From NCBI GenBank assembly GCA_002270565.1, contig NQMI01000135.1, forward strand, positions 49,750 to 113,749: a DNA stretch of 64,000 bases. The letters run 5' to 3'. Source of the DNA: Stenocarpella maydis. Its lineage: Eukaryota > Ascomycota > Sordariomycetes > Diaporthales > Diaporthaceae. The notes under the pieces are model-generated. The model was not told where the DNA came from. It worked only from the letters and a program-made list of their open reading frames with translations, and searched no databases. This document shows, one piece after another, positions 55,806-64,000 of the stretch (positions within the stretch are counted from its first letter, which is position 1; the number at the start of each line of letters is the position of its first letter). The translations under genes and the position numbers were made by a program.

Positions 55806-58319
55806 TGTAATGATCAGAGGGTTTCTGAGTATGTTAAACCTAAAAGATTAAGGGTTTATGTTTGGAATATGTTGTTACGCGGTGGTTGAGTAATATTGTT
55901 GACTGATAATGATTACTAGCTGTGAGGCTATCTAATACTGGGATTGAATACTTAGATTGATGACTGAAGAGTCTGTCCTATAAAAGCTATCTACTATAGT
56001 GATAACAACTACATCCGTATATATGTTCTGACTCTTTAGTAGCTTGATAGAATTAATGGTAATGCTGTTAACTAGGTGTTGCTTGATGGAGTTAATATAG
56101 ATCCTATTGATTCTAGTGGGTCCCTGACCTTAACCCTAATAAGGTGGCGTTACTAATTGGATTAGGTGGGATGACCTTTTTGGGAGCTGGTTCCCGACCT
56201 GCGGGGTTGTCTTCTGTAGTAGTTAGCTACTGATGCCTGCTAGTTTATAATACTCTCTCCCTTCTTGTTTCTTTTATCCTTAAAAGTATTTTCATAAGTA
56301 ATTCTAGGTTTATTTATAGTCTTATTTACGCCTTCTTAATTTATTATATTGGGTAGGGTTACTAAGTCTTATCCTATAAAGTCTTTCTCTATTACTAAGT
56401 ATAAGGCTGCTCTTCTTTTTGCTATTACTTTAAAAGGTAGCATTATCCTTATACCTTATTCTTATTGTAAAGAATATAACCTAGCTAAGGACTATAAGGT
56501 TGCAGATTTAGAGTTTACTTGTTATTAGACTTATATTTACCTTAATTTATCTAATTGCGATATTTAAGGTTTTACTCCTAATTAGCTAAATAAGGTTACT
56601 CTAATATACTATTAGCTAGAGGAGGAGCTAGAGGCTATAGAGGAGGAGCTAGAGGCTATAGAGGAGGAGGCCTAGTGGCTGAATGTAAGGATCCTGTGCT
56701 TTTGCAAATAGAAGTAGATATAGTATAAGAAGATGATGTATGCGATCTATTAGGGTATTAATAATATGGAGGAGTTAGAGTGTGTGGAGAAGGAGGAGGC
56801 TGAAGTAGAGCGGGCGTAGATTGCTATGCAATTTGCTGAGGCCATATGGAGGAGTTCCATAGAGGAGGCTGGTGGAATGGTGGTGTAAGAGGCTTGGCTG
56901 CGTTCTGAGGGTGAGGTTGGTATTTTTGATTGGAGTTCCTTAATGGGTGATAGTACTAGTTGGTTTGAATTTATAGGTATTGGTAATAAAGGGGGTGCGC
57001 CTATGGGTGGTTTGTTTAGTGCCTAATTCTTATTACTGGGAATGAAATTTATGTTGATGCTATCTAATTAGTTCTAGTTCTTAGCTGCTTCTTAGTCTAC
57101 TGGTTATACTATATTGTTCTGATCTTGTTTTCTTATAATTAGTACCTATTGGAGCGTGGGGTACGGATACTGGTATCTGTTTAGGTGGTTTTTGGGCGTA
57201 ACTAGTATTTGAGGTGTTGGTTGGATAAGGGGATTGGTATTGGTGTGTTTTTCTGAGGAGTTAACTAGTAACTAGCCTTAGTTATTCTTATTATAACTAG
57301 TTTCTTATTAGTTGTTTCACTTATTTTAGCTATAAAGACTAGGGTTTATTATATAATTTTATTATAATATTGGTTTGTTATGGTTTATTGTGTGTAGGGC
57401 TTTTAGGCTGTATTCCTGGCTCCTGGGGCTGTTTTATAGTAGTCTGCATGTAGTACCTTTTAAGTTTATTGTGATAGTGGGTTAAATTTTGGGCTAGTTT
57501 CTATGTGTTTTTACTGGAATTATAGCCTTTCCATTTGATAAGCTACTCTATTGTTCCTTAGTATTATCTTAAGTCTATAATGTTTTCTACTTTATATTCC
57601 TTATTATATTTATTAAAGTTTTTAATTTATATTTTGAGTTTTATATTCTTAGATGCTAGTTTTAAGAGTGAGATATTAAAAATTGGGTATTATTTTATTC
57701 CTTTAAGTAATGAAAGTTTATAGTTAGTATCTGAAAGTTTTCTTAAAATTTTAAAGGGGCTGATTTTCTTATAGTTAAGCTTATTATTAGGTTGCTAGGT
57801 TTTAATGTTTTAGTGAAGAAGATAGACTTTATCTTCCTCCTTAAGAATTAGTTCTTTAATTCTTTTCTAGTTTGTATATTTTATTATTTATTCCTATATA
57901 AAAGAAAGTTCTACTTAGATATCCTTCTAGATTTATCTAATTTATATTGCTTTTTATTCTGCTAATTCTACTAGAATATTATCTAGTAGTAATTTATAAT
58001 ATGCTTAAGTTTTATATTCATAGAGTGTAAAGAAAGATAACTATTTAGTTATGCTAGTAGTTGTGCTATTATAGGCAAATTGTGCTAGTAGTAGTAGTTT
58101 AACCTAATTATTTTATAAGTAGTTAATATAGTATTAAAAGTATTATTCTATAATCTAGTTAATTCATTCCATTTATCTATCTATTTATAGATATACTATT
58201 ATTAAGAGCTTATATTTTGCTCTAAGTTGCTTTATTAGTAACTTCTAGAAGTTTGATATAAAGAGCTTGTGTTTATTTAAGATAATTTTGTATAGTATTT
58301 TATAGTTGCTTATAATAAT
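55806..58319 (-). mobile_element. Inverted, truncated gypsy copy C
   Basis: Inverted LTR at 55,806..56,252 (TGTAATGATC ... GTTTATAATA). The following sequence is the reverse complement of copy B's 3' half: the AGTAGAACTTTC / AAAGTTCTACTT pair (about 53,565 and 57,905) and the chromodomain region (about 57,480-57,660) are recognisable. Internal sequence ends at 58,319, inside the integrase region, where an unrelated insertion starts. 5' two-thirds of the element are missing. Like copy B it is riddled with stops. Confidence 0.75.
56620..56670 (+). repeat. Short GAGGAGCTAGAGGCTATA tandem repeat within copy C
   Basis: An 18-bp unit (GAGGAGCTAGAGGCTATA) occurs in tandem around 56,622..56,670. It lies in the region between chromodomain and LTR and is not seen repeated at the matching place of copy B, so it is probably a local slippage duplication. 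Confidence 0.55.
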
Positions 58320-58945
58320 TGTTAAACGGAACCGCTCAGCAGGGCGTTGGCACTTCCTGCAAGGAGTTACCCTAGACTTCTTGTAAGGAGTTACCCTAGA
58401 CTTCTTGTAAGGAGTTACCCTAGACTTTCTAGCAAGGAGTTACCCTAGACTTGCGAGTCAGGCGATTTTCGCTAAGTACGCCCAGTGCGTGCGTGACGCA
58501 AGATGAGTTTGGTGGCCGTGAGTCGATTATTTTGGCCTGCATTTGCACCTTAATTCAGACCTCTGCATTACCCTTATTTCTTACCCAAAAAGTATATAAC
58601 ACTTAGTGCAATGGAGTAGCTTGATTCTGAAGTTTATAAGTTATAATTTGGGGTATCTGCTAGGCTACATGGTTGGCTGTTCAATGGAACCAAAGATGGT
58701 GTGTTGGAAGGGCGAATTTTCCGGCATTTGCAAATTTGCACCAGAGCCTACCGCAGCGTGCCCAGGGGTGAGACGACGTCGGAGGGTATATAAGGAGGGC
58801 TTACAGAAGCCCAACTTAATTCAATACAAAGTTGTCCAGACCATTGTCAATCATCCGAATTCGCCTCAGAGCACCATACTGCGACCCTGCCGAAATACAC
58901 ACACGCTGAACTGAATGCTATTCTATAGCACAAATTCATCAGATA
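58320..58945 (+). mobile_element. Little-damaged insertion, possibly a solo LTR of another element
   Basis: Base composition returns to balanced between the abrupt end of copy C and the abrupt start of copy D. It can be read as TGTTAAACGG ... CAGATACA (TG...CA, about 626 bp), with a TATA-like GTATATAAGGAG at about 58,787 followed by a leader-like region. Those are LTR traits, but I found no convincing target-site duplication and the exact right end is uncertain. A 102-codon open frame at 58,606..58,914 has no recognisable domain. Confidence 0.4.
58353..58449 (+). repeat. Four-copy 24-bp tandem repeat
   Basis: Units at 58,353..58,376, 58,377..58,400, 58,401..58,424 and 58,425..58,449 (25 bp), consensus CTTCTTGTAAGGAGTTACCC followed by TAGA. 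Differences are confined to the first ten bases of each unit. Confidence 0.9.
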
Positions 58946-60281
58946 CACCCCAGCAAATACTAGTTACAGAAAAACAACACTAGAACAATACAGCATAACC
59001 AGTAGACTAAGGACAGCTAGGAGCTAGGACCAGTCAGATAATAGTCAAACAAGTTCCATTCCCAATAATAAAAATCAAGCACTAAAACAAGCCACCCACA
59101 GGCGCATTTCCTTTACTACCCTTATTACTAGTACCCACAAATTCAGACCAACTAGTACCATCATCCATCAAGGAACTCCAATCAAAAACTCCTACTTCAC
59201 CCTCAGAATACAGCTATACCTCCTATACTACTATCCCACTAGCCTCCTTAGTAGAACTTTAGTAAACCACCTTAGCAAACTACTTAGCAATCTACCTCTA
59301 TTTAGCATCAGCTTCCTCCTTCTCCATATAATCCAACTCATCCAAATTTAATAGACCCTAACAGATAGCCCAAGATATCCGCTCACGCTATATATACTTC
59401 TACTTATATAAATAAAAGAGCTTCTCCTCTAACTCTTCAATCTCATCCTCCAGTTTTTAGTACTAAGCTAAGATATATAAAAGGTCCTTAGAGGTATTCA
59501 GTTCCAGGACATTACACTTTAACCACTGCTGCTAAATGCACTCAGTATAACAACTAGAGGCCTTCTCCAAGACCTTATAACTCTCAATGCCCTGCGCCTC
59601 ACAAGAAGAACAAGGCCGCATAATAATAGCATTCTATAGGATAGTAAACAATAAGGAATTATATTACTCAACCTTCCTAGAATAATAAGATGATTTAGAA
59701 ACCCGGGAATCCTTAACTCTAAACAATATAACGGATTAGGAAGGTATAAATAGAAGCACCAACAAACAAAAATAACTTATAAAATAGTTTTAAGGATAAA
59801 AGAAGCAAGAAGGGGGATAGTATTATAAACCAACACATATTATCGGCTAATTACTGCAGAAGACAACCCCGCAGGTTAGAAAGTAACCCCTAAAAAGAGC
59901 GCCCCGCCTAATCCAATCAGTAACGCTACCTTATTAGGGTTAGAGTCCGACTTATAACACTTAATTGCAAGCTACACAAGCCCGCTCAAAGGATAAAGTA
60001 TCAAGCCTTATACAATAGCTCAATAGCTCAGCATGCAAGCCTATAAGCCACTAAAGAGTCAGAACATATATACGGACATAATTATCACTATAGTAGATAA
60101 TTTTCATAGAATAGACTCTTCAGTTATCAATCTAAGTATTCAATCCCAGCATTAGATAGCCTTACAGCTAGTAATCATTATCAGTTAACAATATTGCTCA
60201 ACAACCGCCTAACAACATATTCCGAACATAAACCCTTAATCTTTCAGGTTTAACGTACTCGGAAACCCTTTGATCATTACA
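58946..60281 (+). mobile_element. 3' fragment of gypsy copy D with LTR
   Basis: 58,946 onward matches copy B from about 54,330 (CCCAGCAAATACTAGTTA... and GCCACCCACAGGCGCATTTCC), in the same orientation, and runs into an LTR at 59,821..60,281 that ends GATCATTACA. Inside this LTR, 59,945..60,050 differs from the other LTRs (TTATAACACTTAATTGCAAG and on), so it is a chimeric or distinct subfamily. Only the region after the chromodomain remains. Confidence 0.7.
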
Positions 60282-60700
60282 CGCATTATTAGGCGGTTGT
60301 TAAGTAATATTATTAACTAATAATAATCACTAGTTATAAGGCTATCTAATACTGGGATTGAATACTTAGATTAACAACTAAAGAGTCTATTCTATAAAAG
60401 CTATCTACTATGGTGATAACTATATCCTTATATATTCCGACTCTTTAGTTAGCTCATTATTGCTTACTTGATCTCAGATAAGCACTTACAGCTATTGCTC
60501 GCTATTGCTCACGAGTGCTCGCGTGAGTACTGTTGAGCTTGTGGGTCCGCAGCCCTAACCCTGGGCCTCTTAGGCCGTGCTGTCTTAGCGGCTGGGGTCC
60601 TGCGGGGTTGTGTCGTGGTATTCGTTTTGGATGCCTGGGTCCTCAAATGGGTCCCTGGGGTGCCATTTGTGTTGGCTCATAACAAAACCCTCTGATCATT
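60282..60700 (-). repeat. Inverted LTR-like sequence of a related subfamily
   Basis: The block starts like the inverted LTR (TTAGGCGGTTGTTAAGTAATATT) and shares its first half (TCTAATACTGGGATTGAATACTTAG). The second half (60,470..60,680) is GC-richer and different, containing CCCTAACCCTGGG. It ends in a scrap of forward LTR end (CCTCTGATCATTACA, about 60,688..60,702). Confidence 0.5.
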
Positions 60701-60702
60701 AC

Positions 60703-61050
60703 AAATACGAGATAGCTTCCCAGCTCCTTAATATTAGTACCCTTAGAATTGCTAGCTAACTGTACTGGTTTAGAGGTATTAGCTATCTTAGAGGCAAAAG
60801 GGTCACCCTTGGCTTCGTCTGGGCTAGCTGGTGGGTTGTTTACTTTAGGGATAGCGTTGCTAGTGACCTCGGCGTTCTGAACACCACGCTGGGTAGCATG
60901 ATTGGCAGCTGTTTGCTTATTCTGAGGGCCCTTTAAGCGGGCTGCTGGCTTGCGTTTAGCAGTAGTAGCCTCCTTTGCCTTTATCGTGGGCTTCTGGGTA
61001 TGTAATGGTGCTATTGAGGGCTTAGTATGTTCCTCGTTGGTAAAGCGGAT
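60703..61050 (-). pseudogene. Open minus-strand fragment of an unknown, probably transposon-derived protein
   Basis: On the minus strand about 110 codons are open with a low-complexity, basic composition: KPTIKAKEATTAKRKPAARL, then NKQTAANHATQRG and SPDEAKGDPFASKIAN. The stretch is balanced in GC, unlike its neighbours. Upstream it meets TAA codons near 61,055. I do not recognise the family; a C-terminal tail of a transposase or retroelement protein is one possibility. Confidence 0.3.
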
Positions 61051-61856
61051 AACTTAGCATTATGAATGGGTATATGGGCGTGAAGGTTTGATTTTGCTAC
61101 TTCTAATTATCCTAGAGATATATGCAAATTGGGTTTGGTGATAGCTTTATGATGATAGCGATAACAAGAAGGTTGTTTATAAGGATATTGGTGAGTACTC
61201 CGCGTTTTGGTAGCGAAATCGGTGTGGCGGAGGATCAGCTGATAAAACGATGGGGGNGGGAGCGTTTCGTTTTGAATGCGGATATTCGCACATAAGAAAA
61301 CAGATGGCAAACATAACGCTAGTGACTAAGCACCCGGCCGGTTGCCGCCAGCAACACTACAGCCAATAGGGAAGCCACGTTCCGCTAACGTAATAGCGCT
61401 AGTGCCGGGGGCCCTCGAATTTGACGACCTCAAGTGCTGATTTTGAGTGCCTCCTCAAGGGGCTATAGGGCCACATATGTTATTAACCAACGCGCCTCAC
61501 ACCACCCAACCCCTATCACCCACCACCCACCCCCAACACCCTTAATAAATAAAAAAACTACCCAGACCAATTAATTAAGCATTATTAATTACCCCTATCT
61601 AGTTATCAGATGTTTTTTTAGTGTTATAGCAATAGCATATATGCTAGACTATAGCAGCCTTAAGCCGCAGTAATAACGCAACTATCAACAATAAAACGCA
61701 AATATTACCACTACAAACCACCATCAACCAGCCCTCACCAACCCACCCCCTTTCCTACAACTATTTCACAATAGCTATAATACTTTTAGTAATCTTTATG
61801 CGGAACTAAATGTATTAGCAAAGTTATCCGGGTTCTCTACAGTTATATAAAGCTTA
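61051..61856. other. Mixed transposon-derived spacer with one N
   Basis: Contains an unresolved base at 61,257 in a G-run. A GC-balanced part (61,320..61,470, with GTGCCGGGGGCCCTCGAATT) could be the outer end of the MULE that follows, and an AC-rich AT-rich stretch follows from 61,490. No coding sequence is recognised; terminal repeats could not be matched because the other end lies outside the window. Confidence 0.4.
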
Positions 61857-64000
61857 GTGCCAACTTATATGGTCTTAACATATAGCCGGGGCAGTACTAC
61901 CCGGCCCAGTACTACAAGAAAATATCAGTCCTCTACAATCAAATGTAGCTGCAAATGGAAGGCAACTGCACATTACATAAGGAATACAACCAGCAAATGG
62001 GTCCTTCAGGTTAAGGAGGGAAGGCATACTAATCACGGCCCACAGGACGTCCCGGAGGCTCAACACGGATTCATAAAGCTATCGCAAGAACACCACAAAT
62101 TCCTCACTCAAATAGCTCAAGACCCATCACAAGCAAAGCCCAGGCAACTCAAGGCTGCCCTTCATCGCCAGTACCCAGACATTAAGGTGGGAAACAACAC
62201 TATGAAGAACTAGCTCGCCAGCTTTCAATAACAGAAATAAAGCATATATACACTAACCCAGATAATACTATACTAGCTTAAAGAGAAGGAGACTTAGTAT
62301 AGATTTTGCATTAATGAGAATAACGCGATTATAGGCCTCTTATAGTATATAATGCAGCAGGTCCAATGGATTTAAGAGCAGCGTTTCTCTAGCAATATCT
62401 CACTTAATTACACATACTTAACAAATCAGAAGAAGCTGCCATACTTCCAAGGCACTATTATAACCCACATAAAGAAGATTTTGCCTCTCTTTTAGGGTAT
62501 TATGGATAACAAGAAGGAATCAGGCTTCCGGTAGCTGCTAGAGCAGGTTCACAATCTCCTCCAGGAGTGTAAAAATGAGGACCCTTCGCTCTTTATTACA
62601 GACTATAATACCACCTTAATTAACGCTCTAGCAAAAGAATTTCCTTAATTAAAACATCAGCTTTATATCTTCCATATTAATATAAATGTTATCCTTAATA
62701 TTAAGAAGAAATAGCGGAAGCCAGGCCGGGAGGAATCGCCTATAGCTACTAAGGATAAAAACTCCACGGGAAGCCCGGATCCCAAGGATCCTGAGAGTAA
62801 CGATAAAGATTTCAGACTTCAGAACGTGCTATAGAGAAACACCACTATAGTGCCTTCAAAAGTACCTACCCTTAGTACCATCCCTAACACCCGAATAGCC
62901 CTCTTCAACCTCTTTAAGACTATAGAGTTTGCTACTGATTATAAGACCTATAAGACAGCCTGGGAGCGTTTATAAGAGAAGTTCTCAGGCTAGAGGGCAA
63001 TCCTTAACTATCTTAAGATATATTATGTTAATAAGAAGGAGGAGATCATTACCAAATAGGCCGGCTACAAGATCTGCGAGAACCTTAACTTCAGCTTACG
63101 TATAATGTCCTCTACTAAGCGGATGCACTGGAAAATTAAGCTCTAGCTAAGCTATGGGATAGGGAATGTCTACTATCTGTTTAAGGCTGCGTTTAAGGCT
63201 ATCATTGAGACTGCTCGTAATATCCAGCTTGAGGAAGCTAAGCAGAAAACAGCGGCCCTAGAAAAGTTCAATGGAAAGCTGTGGGTTAGCAAACTACACC
63301 TTCAAGTAGCGAGGGAGGCACTCAAGCTTCTCACGAAGACAAGGAAGCAGGCGAAACATATACTTCAAGGCGAAACACCACGAGGAGAGTGCTTGCAATC
63401 AACGTACCATTACCCAATCTACACACAATTTGGCTTAATCTGTGCTAACAGAATTACTAATAAGGAGGAAGCAGGTATTCCTCTTAACAAAGAGGATATC
63501 CACTCAGCATGGTACCTCAATCGCAACCTCTCAATCAAGAACCCCCTCCTCCTCATGCTTTCGCCCAAGAAGGTCCTCAACTCAAGAAGAAGGCCTCGGG
63601 ACAACAATCCGTTTGCAGGAGACAAAGAGGGCATCTTCAGCAGCATTGGGAGGGCTATAATAACCCATCAGACCTCCTCCAATACCACAAGCCTAGGCAG
63701 CAGGGCTGGTGACAAGACAGGGGCGACAACGGCTTCAACATAACGCGTAAACTCAGCTTTTAAGTAGAACGATACAACCCTCAAGTCCCTAAACGATAAG
63801 GACCAAGCCGGCCGCCGCCCGAAGCAAAAACACTAAGGGATGGCTACAATATCCAGGGGCCCGGCTTCATCAGCGCCTCCCCAGATGCATACGGCCCCCA
63901 GCACGCCGCCGGCAAAGAGGCAGCATACGGCAGCTACAGCTACAATCAACAGGCTTCCAGCAATAGATTTAACCGCTTCAGACGTCAATAACAAAAGTAA
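61857..64000 (+). pseudogene. Mutator-like (MULE) transposase pseudogene, running off the window
   Basis: The first 118 codons are open: IKCSCKWKATAHYI, WVLQVKEGRHTNHGPQ and FLTQIAQDPSQAKPRQL correspond to the FAR1/WRKY-GCM1-like DNA-binding region and linker of MULE transposases. With stops, the transposase core can be traced: LPLFQGIMDNKKESGF-like sequence near 62,480, DPSLFITDYNTTLINALAKE at about 62,580-62,640 (catalytic-region Asp), and LYIFHININVI. Later, ICENLNFSLRIMSST and DIHSAWYLNRNLSIKNPLLL (63,497 onward) fit the C-terminal zinc-binding/HWHL-like end. The 3' part from 63,393 is again open for 116 codons. Stops are mainly transition-type. The window end cuts off whatever follows. 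Confidence 0.65.

Noticed and set aside
58606..58914. 102-codon open frame
   Set aside because: Lies in an LTR-like insertion, spans a TATA-like box and has no domain.
1..64000. CRISPR arrays, bacterial-type operons, secondary-metabolite cluster
   Set aside because: No spaced direct-repeat array, no polycistronic layout, and no PKS/NRPS/terpene genes; the gene set and introns are fungal housekeeping and regulators.

Overview
This window is nuclear DNA of a filamentous ascomycete (Pezizomycotina, most likely a Sordariomycete). The reasons are: short introns of about 50-180 nt with GTAAGT/GTATGT-type donors and CTAAC-like branch sites; a fungal phytochrome hybrid kinase, a copper-fist regulator and a Zn2Cys6 regulator; and an AT-rich block of retroelement copies full of transition-type stop codons, as left by repeat-induced point mutation (RIP). 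No bacterial-type operons, CRISPR arrays or recognisable tRNA/rRNA genes were seen.

Region 1 (1-11,820) is compact, GC-balanced housekeeping sequence. It holds a DsbA/FrnE-like thioredoxin-fold protein (+), TFIIE beta (-), tail-anchored cytochrome b5 (-), F-actin capping protein alpha (-, five exons including a 19-nt micro-exon and a GC-AG intron), branched-chain 2-oxoacid dehydrogenase E1 beta (-) and a membrane-anchored GH5 exo-beta-1,3-glucanase (+).

Region 2 (about 12,240-14,200) is a decayed island. A protein-kinase pseudogene (-) and a remnant resembling the N-terminus of fungal NACHT/STAND proteins (+) are divergently arranged beside an AT-rich patch.

Region 3 (14,200-35,000) holds two transcription factors, a Zn2Cys6/Rgt1-like protein and a copper-fist protein. 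They are separated by about 13.4 kb in which I find no convincing gene, only microsatellites, a long poly-T tract and long leader sequences.

Region 4 (35,693-40,646) is a complete fungal phytochrome histidine kinase on the minus strand: PAS/GAF/PHY photosensor, HisKA/HATPase and receiver domain, four exons. About 5 kb of gene-free DNA lies upstream.

Region 5 (about 45,400-64,000) is an AT-rich, RIP-damaged transposon graveyard. It contains a pogo/Fot1-like transposase fragment, a truncated and a near full-length Ty3/gypsy chromovirus (LTRs of about 450 bp, gag zinc knuckle, protease, RT, integrase, chromodomain), an inverted and a further direct partial copy, an insertion with little damage and a 24-bp tandem repeat, and a Mutator-like (MULE) transposase pseudogene running toward the window end. 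A 737-bp block repeated on either side of a single N (46,680-48,154) looks like an unmerged contig overlap rather than biology.

The intact genes are independent core functions (transcription initiation, lipid redox, actin, amino-acid catabolism, wall remodelling, metal, nutrient and light sensing). I see no biosynthetic cluster. All exon boundaries were read by eye from splice signals and family alignment from memory, and gene symbols follow model-organism names.
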